Shown here piece after piece: positions 12,814 to 24,826 of a DNA stretch of 64,000 nt (positions are counted from its first letter, which is position 1; every line of letters begins with the position of its first letter). The notes beneath the pieces are model-generated. The model was not told where the DNA came from. It saw only the letters and a list, made by a program, of their open reading frames with translations, and ran no database searches. Origin of the DNA: Campanula takesimana (Eukaryota > Streptophyta > Magnoliopsida > Asterales > Campanulaceae); contig JAOWBW010000146.1 in assembly GCA_026119855.1 (NCBI GenBank), positions 1,301,047 through 1,365,046 on the forward strand, read 5' to 3'. The translations under genes and the position numbers were made by a program.

Positions 12814-13281
12814 TGTTAGAACATGGATTGCAAAAATATGTGATCATTAATTCCATACATAAAATCATATTTATAATGTAAATATAAAGTGTAGAAATAT
12901 AATATATGTGTAGAATTCCTGAAGTGTAAATTACTTATTTATGATGGGCATAATGGTAATTTCGCACTACTTAGGTGAAAGGGTGTAGTCCCTATATGAA
13001 GTGCCTCTTTATCTCATATATAAAGGACTCTCCATCAAGCCTTACGAGACACACAAAACACTCATTATTCTCTCCTAAATTCTTTTCATTATTACTAGGA
13101 GATCAAGAGAGGGCACTCATTATTTAGAAGAACTTCATTCCCTACATTTTTCTTCTTCTTTCATCTTCTTTCAAGAACATCAAAGATGGATTCAACAGGT
13201 ATACGCTTCCACCTCTATCTCTTCTCAAACTTCTTCTAGACTTGAGTAATTTGGCTTTTATGAAGTATAAATGTTCCAACA
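12814..13281 (+). repeat. 3' LTR of copia B
   Basis: 468 bp, starts TGTTAGAACAT and ends ATGTTCCAACA, an 11-base inverted repeat with one mismatch. TATA candidate ATATATAAAGG near 13015. Confidence 0.88.
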
Positions 13282-13320
13282 TTTTACACCCGTAATATTT
13301 CTTAACACCCATATTTTATA

Positions 13321-13590
13321 CTCCATCCGTTCCAGAAAAGTTGAAACATTTACTTTGGAGTTGGAAAATTAAGGATATAATATTATATTAAGAATGAAAT
13401 GTAGAGCGGAAGAGAGAGAATTAGTGGGGGTGGAAAGAGAATGGGTGGAGAATAATGAGTGGTTGTGAGAAAGAGAGAGAATGAGTAGAGGATTATAAAA
13501 GTAATAAAAAGCTTCCATTTTTGGATTGTTGCAACTTTTGTGAAATACCCTAAATGGCAAAATGTTGCAACTTTCTTGGAACGGAGGGAG
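13321..13590. mobile_element. Stowaway-type MITE, 270 bp
   Basis: Inverted ends CTCCATCCGTTCC and GGAACGGAGGGAG, flanked by TA on both sides (13319-13320, 13591-13592). Non-coding; the GA-rich body resembles the other members in this window. Confidence 0.85.
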
Positions 13591-13885
13591 TATTTTACAA
13601 TTATTGTACTATATTTTTTTTTGTCTCAAAAAAATTGCCTCATTTTGATTTTGTATGTTCAAAACAAGTAAATTTGATCAAACATTAATGTCGATCTAAT
13701 CATTCTAGTGAAATTCTAACAATTGTATTTGATAAAACATTAAGCGATTTACCAATTTTTTTTATAATATCATTGTGATCACTAGATTAAAACCAACGTA
13801 TATTCAATGTTAACATGTGTTGAATAAAAAAGTCAAAATGAGATAAACTTTTGAAGACGTTGGAAGTATTAAAAAACTATATATA
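13591..13885. other. Gene-free spacer between two MITEs
   Basis: AT-rich, no reading frame of note. Loosely similar in wording to the duplicated segments at 39064-40145 (TAAGCGATTTACCAATT, AAATTTGATCAAACATTA), so it may be an old copy of that repeat. Confidence 0.4.
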
Positions 13886-14127
13886 CTCTCTCCATCTCTT
13901 TTTAATTTTACAAAATGAGTTTGGGAACAAGAATTAAGGAAATGGTTGAAAATGTGATGTGTTGTGAGTGTAGATAGTTGGGTAGGAGAGAGAAGGTTGG
14001 GTAGGGAATAATAAGTGGATAGTAGTTGTAGTCTTATTATTTAAAAAGTATATTGAATTTTGTAGATCATAGTGGGACACTAGAAAAAAAAAAACATTCT
14101 TTCTTGATTAAAGTGGGGCAAAGGGAG
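13886..14127. mobile_element. Stowaway-type MITE, 242 bp
   Basis: Ends CTCTCTCCATCTC and GGGGCAAAGGGAG with TA at 13884-13885 and 14128-14129. Same subfamily as the split MITE at 33659-34725 (shared text GATGTGTTGTGAGTGTAGAT). Confidence 0.8.
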
Positions 14128-14516
14128 TATATAATAGTAAATTTCACGGATATGTATAGCTCCAATTCCATTGAAGCCCTTCAGCTAAAGTTTTTTCTTT
14201 ATAAGGAGTCGGGATTTTTGCAATTGCCGTAAGGCCTCTAAGACAAAAATACCTCATGGATTCTCTAAAACACGTTAAAAACTCTGAGAGCCATGTCTCA
14301 GAGCCATAAAAATTCTAAGACTCAACTCTCAGAGCAAAAAAAAAAACACTGTTAATTATCACTCTGAACAAAAAAAGATGGAGAGATTGAAGAAAAAATA
14401 AAACCAACTCTTAGATGCAAAAAAATAGCCTGAGATACAAGTCTGAAAGGAAAAATACACTTTGAGACACAAGTCTCAGTCCATTTTTTCAACTCAAATA
14501 AATAAATAAATAATGC

Positions 14517-14763
14517 TATGTGATACAACTCACATAAAATTTCGGCCCCAAAACAACAACAAAACTTAACAAAATCAATCAAAATTGATATGTGACATGT
14601 GTCTTATACAATTTTCAGCCCAAAATTTATGGCAAATCAACCAAAATAGGTTTGTGACATATCTCTCATACAATTTTTAGCCAAAATATTAACAAACAAA
14701 ATCAACAAAAACTTGTTTGTGACATATCTCATGTACAATTTTCAGCCTAGAATTAACTTTGAG
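14517..14763. repeat. Degenerate tandem repeat, about 65-75 bp unit
   Basis: The phrase TGTGACAT...TACAATTTTCAGCC recurs at about 14591, 14653 and 14717, with a weaker copy at 14519. Each is separated by AAATCAAC-type linkers. It abuts the left end of the Tekay element. Confidence 0.6.
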
Positions 14764-17155
14764 TGTAACGACCCCAAAAACCGTCCCTAATTATTTTATA
14801 TTTTTGGGGGTTTTAAATTGACATTTTGTGTGCATTTTATGTGTTGCATCACATTTTATGACTTGCACATATTATTTGATTAATAGTGTTATTTACTTGA
14901 TTAGTAGTAATAATGGTAAAGGGAGTAAATGATTAAGTTGAAACCTTAGGGTCCTTATTGAAAATATAAGTTCAGGGGTTTATTTGTTCAAATGGAAAGT
15001 TGAGTGACCAAAATAAAAACTTGGGTAAAAAAATCTTTTATAACATGCTTATCTTCTCTACTTTTCATTCTCTGGGAAATTCACACAGCACACTTCTCTC
15101 TCTGTGTCAACGAAGAAAAGGGTAAGTTCATTTCATTTTGATTTTATTTCTTTTTATTTACTACTCCGTTTTAAAAACTAATTATATAAAAATGATCAGG
15201 GCGTTGAGTAGGTCATTTCTACCTGATCAAATATTATTTCTGCGATACTTTTTCCCGAAATAGGAAAGTTACTAATTCCCCTTTAAATGTTAAAATGGTC
15301 ATATATGTTATACTTGATACTTGTACTTGTTAATTTATGATTTGAATGATTTTTATGATACTTGTAATTTTGGGACAAAGAGAGTATTTGGAAAGTTGGT
15401 TTTGAAATGGTAAGGGAAGTATAAGTGTGTTCCTAAGTTTGTTTATTGGGTTCCCTTGGTTAAGGTTTATGTAAGAGGTAAGGGTGTTAGTACTTTTGGG
15501 ACGGTGGAACGAAGGGAGTAAAAGTATCAAGTTTTAAGCTACCAGGGAAGGCCAAAAAGCCTATTCGTGCGATGGGGCGCGCGCTCCCTTTTAGGGAGGG
15601 CGTGCGCACCCTTTTGTGCCTCAAAAACCAAGAGTCTGATCAAGGAGGGCGCGCGCTCCCTTTTAGGGAGGGCGTGCGCACCCTCTCCTTTTGCAGTTTG
15701 TCCGTTTTACGTTCCATCTTCCGGAGGCCATAACTTCTTGATCCGGACTCCGTTTTAGGCGTGTAAACTAGCGTTTTAAATCCCTTCTTGAGTACTACGA
15801 GATAAGTTGGTTTATTTAGTTGAGTTTCAGGTTCATATTATGTTGAGTTTTCAGTAAGTGTTTTATAACACAAAACGTTTAGAAATGGTCCGTTTGTGAT
15901 CGAGTTTGGAATGATGTAACCGTTTAGGTTCATTTTGGGTGTTGTGCATCTTTATGATGCTTTCGTGGGGTTTCTTACCTTGAAATCCCTTGTGTGAAAA
16001 ATGGGTTTAACGTACTTGGCTGTTGAGGATCGTGTTCAAGTGTGTGCAAGATTGTTGTTTGACTTAATGTCATTAATAAAGGATTGTGTTGTTTGACTTA
16101 ATGTCATTAATAAAAGATTGGGTTATGACTTATGTCAATGGTAAAGGATTGTGTTGTGAAATCATTATGAGTAACGTGTTTTCATCCTTGTGATGACTTT
16201 GTGTGGTTCCCTACTTTGGAATCATACCCCGGTTGTTGTTTAAGCAAGTATTTATTACTATGCTCGTGTTAAAGTCTAGCTGGTACTTGTTGTGGAGTCA
16301 GGCAGTGGTAGAGATTATAATGACATTGTAAGGCTTCTACCATTGGTTTCCCATTTTTAACCCCTTTCCTTGGGCCACGGATTGGGTTTGGGCTAGCTCT
16401 CCTTTGTGTGAGTTTAGTCACCGTTTGGGTTATGACTTTGTGTCATTTCCCCCCCCCCCCCCGTTGTTGTTGTTGTTGTTGTTATTGTTTGGTTTCGGAA
16501 TCGGCTTCAGCCCTTTGGTGCTGCTCAGTTGATACCTCTCAGATGGTTATGTTTGATTCGAGAACCTTGGCTCAGTATCTACGTATGAGTGTTTATTTCC
16601 GCCTTATGTGTGGTATGATGAGTTGGATTTGCCTCTCATGTTATGTGCTAAATGAATGTTTATTGACATTGTTCAATTACGAGTATCATTTCAGCATGTA
16701 ACGTAGTTGCATTTTAGTAGCTTACTGAGATTTATTCTCACCCCGTTCCTTTATTGTTGTTTTCCTTAGATAAAGGCGAGCCAAAGGGATAGGTCACTTC
16801 ACAAGGGAGGACGTCGGGTTGATAATCCATTTTGGAAAGTAAGTATGGTTTAAAGGTTACATTATATAAATGTATAACCTTTGGGGTAGTGTAATCGAGA
16901 CTGTATCCGTGTATCACCTATTTTGTTAAAGTATGGTAATTGTACATTTATATAAGAGTTTGTAAGCCTTCGGGCTAAGTACTTTCGTTTATGAAAGTTG
17001 TTTGAAAGTGAAATGGAAGTCTTTGAACTTCGAGTGTGGATTTTGTTAAACTTTATAAAAGTATATTTCGAAAAAATTTCTAAAAATGTTATATGACGTT
17101 TTCCGTGCGTGTCCTGAACGTGGAGCCAAGTAGGACCACGGGTTGGGGCGCGACA
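14764..17155 (+). repeat. 5' LTR of Tekay-type element
   Basis: 2392 bp, TGTAACGACCCC...GGGGCGCGACA. Contains a TATA candidate CTTTTATAACATG near 15038, a GC-rich word array (15567-15690), a poly-C tract followed by a (GTT)n run (about 16449-16485), and a predicted 3' splice site at 16768-16769. The matching 5' splice site found in the 3' LTR (GGTAAGT) reads GGAAAGT here. Confidence 0.92.
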
Positions 17156-17157
17156 GT

Positions 17158-17170
17158 TGGTATCAGAGCT
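17158..17170 (+). promoter_or_regulatory. Primer-binding site, tRNA-iMet type
   Basis: TGGTATCAGAGCT two bases after the 5' LTR end. Confidence 0.92.
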
Positions 17171-17401
17171 AGGTTGTAGATGGTCTAGAATGACTAAGTG
17201 ACCTAGGAGGGTAGTTGTGTATAGGGTGAGTAACGTTGAGAGTCTTATGCATGTACTTATTGAAAATGGTTGGGACAGAAGGAGATCAGTCAGGGCCTTC
17301 AGGGCAAGGGAATGTTTGAAGTAGCCATGAAAACCTTAAATGATTAAAGACAAGGAAAAGATCAAGTACCTCCGAGATATGGGCTAGAACAGTTCTTAAA
17401 G

Positions 17402-20346
17402 ATGAAATCAATAGGCTATGATGGAGAACCCGATGTAGCTAAAGTGGAAAGGTGGATTGAATCGATTGAGAAAATATTTGATGTTCTGAGATGTTTTGAT
17501 AAAGATCAAATCAGGTTTGCTACTTATAAACTGAGTGGAGCTGCTGAGTATTGGTGGAAAGCTTTGAAAATTTGTTGGGATGAGACTTATGTACCCTATA
17601 CTTTGGAAAATTCTCTAAAAGAAGTTCAAGGAACATTTTATTCCCCGGGTGGATCAAGACAGGAAAGAAATGGAGTTTCTTAACTTAGAGCAAAATGTTA
17701 TGTCCGTGGTTCAATATACATCTAAATTCACAGAGTTATCCAGGTACTATACTCATCTAGTTACAACTGAGGAGAGGAAGGCAATGCGATTTGTGAAAGG
17801 ATTGAGAACTGTGATCCGAAGTCAACTAGTATCCCACAAGTTGCAAGATTTTCAAGATGCAGTTGATAGAGCTTATTAAGTGGAGCACCATATTGAAGAA
17901 TATAAGAGGAAAGTTGAACTATCAGGTGATGGAAGGCAAGGAAGACCATAACCACAGCGTGATGATAATCGAGGATATCAGGGAATATCATTACAAAACA
18001 AAGGGCAACCTCAGGGGCAATCAATTTCCAACAATCAAGGTAACACCTTGGGAAATCAAAGTAGAAGGATATGTAACTATTGTCAAAAGGAAGAAGTTGG
18101 GTAAGTGCTTGAATTGTGGTCATTTTGATCATTTTTAGAGGGATGCCTCGGGAAAGCCTAAGGTGCAGGGTTGTGTTTTTACTACTAATCAATAACAGGC
18201 TTCAGATTCTTCTGCCGTGATAGGAGGTATAATTTCTGTATCTAGTTTAAGGGCACATGCACTTATAGACCCCGGCTCATTGCATTTATATGTGTCTGTG
18301 CATTTTTGCATCTCAGTTACATTTGTCTCATGAGTCTCTATCTTATGTGTTAGAGGTGTTTATCCCTATGGGGAGTGTTTGGCAACTGATAGAGTGTTGC
18401 GTACTTGTCATGTGCATATTCGTGAGCCTGTTTTACTTGCTGATTTAGTTATATTGCCATTGCAAGATTTTGATATTATCTTGAGAATGGATTGGGTAAA
18501 TAATTACCATGCTTCAGTTGATTGTTATAAAAGGATTGTCACATTTTCTATTCCTGATGTGCCTGAATTTACTTTTGAGGCTGCTCTTTTAGGTAGGGGA
18601 ATTCGTATTATTTCTTATATGAAAGCTAGAAAGTTGTTGCACCGTGGTTGTACGGGATATTTGGCCAGTGTTCTCGATACTACTATAAAGGTTGCTTGAA
18701 ATAGAGGATGTGCATATTGTTAAAGACTTTCCTGATGTATTTTCAACTAAGTATTCTATGCCTCCCGATAGGGAAATCGAGTTCTGTATTGATTTACTTC
18801 CAGGTACTACCCCGATATCTGAATCACCTTATAGAATGGCTCCAGCTGTTTTCATGAATATGATGAATCGGGTTTTTATACCTTATCTTGATACCTTTGT
18901 GGTTGTCTTTATCGGTAATATCCTTGTTTATTCTAAATCTCGAGAGGAACATGGACAATATTTGCGAATGGTTTTGTCTGGGCTCCGAGGGAAGCAGTTA
19001 TTTGCAAAAAAATTTGGGTTTAGCGGAGTATTATCGAAGATTTATTGAGGGGTTTTTCAAGATTGCTACACCATTCACTCAGTGGACTTAAAAGAATGTA
19101 CCATCTATGTGGGATGAAAAATGTCAAGTCAGTTTTGAGAAATTAAAGAAGAGATTGACCACTGCACTTATTCTTGCGTTACCTAATGGGAATGATGGTT
19201 ATTTACAGTGATGCTTCGAGGAAGTTAACTCCTTGCGAATAAGAATTACCCGAACCATGACATGGAGCTTGTTGCGATTATTTTTGTGTTATATAAATGG
19301 AAATATTATCTTTATGGAACGAAGTTTGAGATTTTCACAGATCATCAGAGTTTGAAGTATCTTTTCTCCTAGAAAGAGTTGCACAACCGGCAGCGTAGGT
19401 GGATGGAACTTTTGAAGGATTGGTGTCCTTATGAATTGACACATGGAGTTATGTTTGCGAATAATAGAGTATTTCCAACTTTAATTCAACAGATAAAAGA
19501 TGTTCAGAAGGATGACTCTGGGTTGAGAAAATTAGTGGATAAAATCGAGGATAGAAAATTTAAAGGTCTCTCTTTTAATCTTGAAGGAGTATTAACTTAT
19601 AGAGGGCAGTTATGTGTACCAACATTGATGGAATTAAACGCCAAGTTCTTAATGAGGGTCACGAGTTCAAGTATAGTATTCATCCCGAGAGTATCAAGAT
19701 GTATCATAATTTGAAGCAGTATTTCTAGTGGAATAATATGAAACGGGAAATAGCGGATTATGTAATCAAGTGTTTGACTTGTCAACAGGTTAAAGCTGAA
19801 CATTAAAGACTCGCATGTTTACTTCAACCTCTAGAGATATTAGAGTGGAAATGGGAACATATTGTGATGGATTTTGTGTCAGGGTTACCTCGTACTTGAA
19901 GAAAGCATGATGCAGTTTGGGTAGTCGTAGATAGATTGACAAAATCCGTTCACTTTCTACCTATTGAGATTGGCTATTCGATGGAAAAGTCATAATGGGC
20001 CTTTTGAAATTATAGAAAGAGTTAGAAATCTTGCGTACTATCTTGCGTTGCCATCTTCTTTGGGTAAATTCATAACGTATTTCTTATCTCAGTGCTTTGC
20101 AAAAATTTGTATGATCCATCTCATGTGTTATCAGAGATACAAGAGGATCTAGAACCCGGTATGTCCTATGAGGAGCATCCAGTTCAGGTGATTGATTCCA
20201 AAGTTCAAGAATTGAGAACTAAAAGTATTCCTCTTGTTAAAATTGTGTGGAGAAATCATAATGTGGAAGAATCTACTAGGGAGCTTCGAGAGGAAATGGA
20301 AAGGAAATATCCCTGGTTATTCGATTCGTTTGGTAAGTTACCCTAA
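17402..20346 (+). pseudogene. Chromovirus gag-pol, multiply deleted
   Basis: Gag capsid text (17402-17880, including AAEYWWKAL), then a zinc knuckle CLNCGHFDHF (about 18110-18140) whose last Cys codon is changed. Protease trace (about 18255, LIDPGS) followed by the usual conserved GMDWL-like segment. RT is reduced: after MAPA (about 18838) the text jumps to the motif VFMNMMNRVF, skipping the fingers and palm, and FIDD reads FIGN (18908-18919). RNase H-like (about 19210-19370) and integrase zinc-binding text (CLTCQQVKAEH, about 19770) follow; the integrase DDE core is mostly deleted. The chromodomain-like tail (about 20190-20340: VQVIDSKVQ...VKIVWRNH) is the best preserved part. Not functional. 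Confidence 0.88.
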
Positions 20347-20366
20347 AATTCGGGACGAAATTTCTT

Positions 20367-20380
20367 TAAGGGGGTGTGAT
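20367..20380 (+). promoter_or_regulatory. Polypurine tract before 3' LTR
   Basis: AAGGGGGTGTGAT immediately precedes the LTR start; it is the expected plus-strand priming site. Confidence 0.75.
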
Positions 20381-23300
20381 TGTAACGACCCCAAAAACCG
20401 TCCCTATTTATTTTATATTTTTGGGGGTTTTAAATTGACATTTTGTGTGCATTTTATGTGTTGCATCACATTTTATGACTTGCACATATTGTTTGATTAA
20501 TAGTGTTATTTACTTGATTAGTAGTAATAATGGTAAAGGGAGTAAATGATTAAGTTGAAACCTTAGGGTCCTTATTGAAAATATAAGTTCAGGGGTTTAT
20601 TTGTTCAAATGGAAAGTTGAGTGACCAAAATAAAAACTTGGGTAAAAAATCTTTTATAACATGCTTATCTTCTCTACTTTTCATTCTCTGGGAAATTCAC
20701 ACAGCACACTTCTCTCTCTGTGTCAACGAAGAAAAGGGTAAGTTCATTTCATTTTGATTTTATTTCTTTTTATTTACTACTCTGTTTTAAAAAAACTAAT
20801 TATATAAAAATGATCAGGGCGTTGAGTAGGTCATTTCTACCAGATCAAATATTATTTCTGCGATACTTTTTTTCGAAATAGGTAAGTTACTAATTCCCCT
20901 TTAAATGTTAAAATGGTCATATATGTTATACTTGATACTTGTACTTGTTAATTTTGTGATTTGAATTATTTTTGTGATACTTGTAATTTTGGGACAAAGA
21001 GAGTATTTGGAAAATTGGTTTTGAAATGGTAAGGGAAGTATAAGTGTGTTCCTAAGTGTGTTTCCTGGGTTCCCTTGGTTAAGGTTTATGTAAAAGATAA
21101 GGGTGTTAGTACTTTTGGGACGGTGGAACGAAGGGAGTAAAAGTATCAAGTTTTAAGCTACCAGGGAAGGCCAAAAAGCCTATTCGTGCGATGGGGCGCG
21201 CGCTCCCTTTTAGGGAGGGCGTGCGCACCCTTTTGTGCCTCAAAAACCAAGAGTCTGATCAAGGAGGGCGTGCGCTCCCTTTTAGGGAAGGCGTGCGCAC
21301 CCTCTCCTTTTGCAGTTTGTCCGTTTTACGTTCCATCTTCCGGAGGCCATAACTTCTTGATCCGGACTCCGTTTTAGGCGTGTAAACTATCGTTTTAAAG
21401 CTCTTCTTGAGTAATACGAGATAAGTTGATTTATTTAGTTGAGTTTCAGGTTCAGATTATGTTGAGTTTTCAGTAAGTGTTTTATAACACAAAACGTTTA
21501 GGAATGGTCCATTTGTGATCGAGTTAGGAATGATGTAACCGTTTAGGTTCATTTTGGGTGTTGTACATCTTTATGATGCTTTCGTGGGGTTTCTTACCTT
21601 GAAATCCCTTATGTGAAAAATGGGTTTAACGTATTTGGCTGTTGAGGATCGTGTTCAAGTGTGTGCAAGATTGTTGTTTGACTTAATGTCATTAATAAAG
21701 GATTGTGTTGTTTGACTTAATGTCATTAATAAAAGATTGGGTTGTGACTTATGTCAATGGTAAAGGATTGTGTTGTGAAATCATTATGAGTAACGTGTTT
21801 GCATCCTTGTGATGACTTTGTGTGGTTCCCTACTTTGGAATCATGCCCCGGTTGTTGTTTAAGAAAGTATTTATTACTATGCTCGTGTTAAAGTCTAGCT
21901 GGTACTTGTTGTGGAGTCGGGCAGTGGTAGAGATTATAATGACATTGTAAGGCTTCTACCATTGGTTTCCCATTTTTAACCCCTTTCCTTGGGCCACGGA
22001 TTGGGTTTGGGCTAGCTCTCCTTTGTGTGAGTTTAGTCACCGTTTGGGTTATGACTTTGTGTCATTTCCCCCCCCCCCCCGTTGTTGTTGTTGTTGTTGT
22101 TATTGTTTGGTTTCGGAATTCAGCCCTTTGGTGCTGCTCAGTTGATACCTCTCAGATGGTTATGTTTGATTCGAGAACCTTGGCTCAGTATCCACGTATG
22201 AGTGTTTATTTCCGCCTTATGTGTGGTATGATGAGTTGGATTTGCCTCTCATGTTATGTGCTAAATGAATGTTTATTGACATTGTTCAATTACGAGTATC
22301 ATTTCAGCATGTAACGTAGTTGCATTTTAGTAGCTTACTGAGATTTATTCTCACCCCGTTCCTTTATTGTTCTTTTCCTTAGATAAAGGCGAGCCAAGGG
22401 GATAGGTAACTTCACAAGGGAAGACGTCGGGTTGATAATCCATTTTGGAAAGTAAGTATGGTTTAAATGTCGCGACCCCAACCCCGCGGGCCAAGGGCAC
22501 GCGAACTGGACGTCGACTTAACACACAAATACTAAAATACAGAAGATAAAAATTCCATTTTATACCAAAAGATGATAGAAAAAGTTTTATAAATCCAAGC
22601 TTGACAACAACGAAATATAACTAGCATAAGCTCCACAAGCTTATACTCAAAAATTCAAAATACACAATTCTTAATGACGTCAAAGTTTGGTGACACTATC
22701 CCAAAGGTTATACATTTAAATAATGCAAACCGAAACAGCCTTCCCAAAAGTTACTTCCACACTCGACGTCCTCCTCGTGATCAGCGAGTACTAATCCTTT
22801 CCTCCTGGTGGGGGGGTTAAGGAAAAACAAAGATAAAAGAAAGGGGGTGAGATAAATCTTAATAAGTTACTAATGCAACTACATGACATGCTATGATGAA
22901 ATAAACAATAATAAATCACATATAGCACATAGCAATAGCAGTTAACAGATAGCAGCGAAAATAAACAAATAACGAATGATATTAGCCAAGGTTTCCCAAC
23001 TGATAGAACCAAATAAAGGATCGCTGCGCAGCTTCAACAATCAACCAATCAACATCTTCATAGTAGCATAAAAGCTGAAGAGAAAACCCCGGTACCGGAA
23101 CCATAACAAAGTAACATGTCACAAAGGACAGGGGAAATGACACAAAGTCATACCCAAAAGTTAGCTAGACTACTTCCGAAGGAAGCTAGCTCATCCCAAC
23201 CAAGGCCAATCTGGATGAGGAAATAAGGACCAATGGGCGATGCTATACTGGACTTGGCTTGTGCCATTATAGCATTATCCATTGCCTGACTCGAACACAA

Positions 23301-24826
23301 ATAACCAGCTGGACTTTCAAATAAATGCTAAGTAATAAATACTAGCTTAAATAAACAACTAATGATTCCAAAGTAGGGAACCATACCAAATAATCACCAA
23401 GAAGATGAAATAAAACCAACCACACATAATAAAGGGCTCAACCATTTCCAAACAATAATTTATCAAATCTCATAACACATTTGTTCACGAAGGAATCATT
23501 TTCAACACTAGAGTATCCCACAATATTCACTAAGGTCGACTAGAAAGACACTCAAGACTTAGACCAAAACACATTCTTAAATCACACAAAAAGAACAAGT
23601 ATAAACTTTCAGGACAACTGTGCGGCCGCCCACCAAGGGTTGTGCGGTCGCCCAAAACGCCTTCAACCAAGACAAAACCTTCCAGTAAGATGTGCGGCCG
23701 CACGCCCAATTTGGGCGGTCGCCCACTTCCCCTGTTCAGCCGGAAATCGGCAAGAATGAACTAGGTTCTTCCAAAATTCATACCCATTCACAATCAACCA
23801 AAATCTAACACTTCTAACTGGTATACTAAGGTACTAAAACAACTTATAAGCCTAAAAGGACTCATATAACAACATTTAACAACCCAAACCAAGATTTGAT
23901 CCCAACATTCTCAAAAATCACAAAAGATGAACAAAAATACAAATAAATTCCAAACTCAACCAAAATGACATTTATATGAACTAAAGCATTACATAAACTA
24001 AAGATGAACATTTTAGCATAAAAATGGGGGAAAAGTAACTTACTTGGAATTTATGAAAGGTGACGAAATTCAAAATTTCTTAGCTCTACACGATCCTATC
24101 GACGATCTAAACACATTTCATAAAATGAGTACTAAGAAAAAATGAGAGGAAGATGACTAAAATGAAGGAAATAGGGAGGGGAAATTTCTTACCTTTTTTA
24201 CCCAACAATGGAGAGAGAGAGGAATTGTGTGTGTGTGTGCTGGAGAGTGAGGGAGAAGGTGAGGGAGAGGGGGAAGTAGGGAGGGAGTAGGAGGAAAATT
24301 ATTTAAAAAGTTACACTTAGGCCCCTTCACTCCACTAACACATAACCCAAATTCCCCACTAACCACTAAGACCCAATAAATTTCACACTAGCACAAATAA
24401 TCAATTAGAATGCCAGGCATAAAAATTATTATGAAATATAAAATGCGCACATAAATAAATAATCAAATAAATAATTAATTATTTATTAATAAAATAGAGA
24501 CGGGTTTTCGGGTCATGACATTAAAGGTTACATTATATAAATGTATAACCTTTGGGGTAGTGTAACCGAGACTGTATCCGTGTATCACCTATTTTGTTAA
24601 AGTATGGTAATTGTACATTTGTATAAGAGTTTGTAAGCCTTCGGGCTAAGTACTTTCGTTTGTGAAAGTTGTTTGAAAGTGAAATGGAAGTCTTTGAACT
24701 TCGAGTGTGGATTTTGTTAAACTTTATGAAAGTATATTTCGAAAAAATTTCTTAAAATGTTATATGACGTCTTCCGTACGTGTCCTGAACGTGGGGCCAA
24801 GTAGGACCACGGGTTGGGGCGCGACA
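20381..24826 (+). repeat. 3' LTR, split by a solo LTR
   Basis: Same sequence as 14764-17155 with small differences, interrupted at 22468-24520. A 5' splice site AG/GTAAGT at 20881/20882 and an acceptor TTTTCCTTAG at 22382 frame a possible 1.5-kb leader intron. Confidence 0.9.
22468..24520 (-). mobile_element. Antisense solo LTR of a related chromovirus, 2053 bp
   Basis: TG...CA ended unit with 5-bp target duplication TTAAA (22463-22467, 24521-24525). The undisturbed target is seen in the 5' LTR near 16851. Read on the minus strand it starts TGTCATGACCCGAAAACCC and ends GGGTTGGGGTCGCGACA, which parallels the host element LTR (TGTAACGACCCC...GGGGCGCGACA). There is no interior, so it is a solo LTR left by LTR-LTR recombination. 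It holds a GC word array at 23622-23735, a GTGTGTG run near 24226, and a predicted intron on the minus strand (24043 down to 22805). Confidence 0.9.

Larger units (their letters stand above)
9010..13281 (+). mobile_element. Ty1/copia element (copia B), interior plus 3' LTR
   Basis: Continuous Copia interior in the order gag, protease, integrase, RT, RNase H, ending with polypurine GTGGGAGAT (12805-12813) and a 468-bp 3' LTR (12814-13281). The 5' LTR survives only as the fragment at 5754-5804, left of the LARD. Same family as copia A. The LARD interrupted the 5' LTR and a deletion removed the remainder. Confidence 0.85.
14764..24826 (+). mobile_element. Tekay/Del-type chromovirus with collapsed interior
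   Basis: Element of 10063 bp with TG...CA ends and a perfect 5-bp target duplication TTGAG (14759-14763 and 24827-24831). 5' LTR 14764-17155 (2392 bp), tRNA-iMet primer site, 3.2-kb interior with gag, protease, RT, RNase H, integrase and chromodomain relics, polypurine tract, and 3' LTR 20381-24826 carrying a 2053-bp solo LTR. The chromodomain and the long TGTAACGACCCC LTR place it in the chromovirus Tekay/Del group. The LTRs differ by roughly 2 per cent by eye, whereas the coding region lacks whole RT and integrase blocks. Confidence 0.92.

Noticed and set aside
15567..15758. 63-codon frame over GC words (also at 21186)
   Set aside because: LTR sequence; the frame exists only because the words lack stops.
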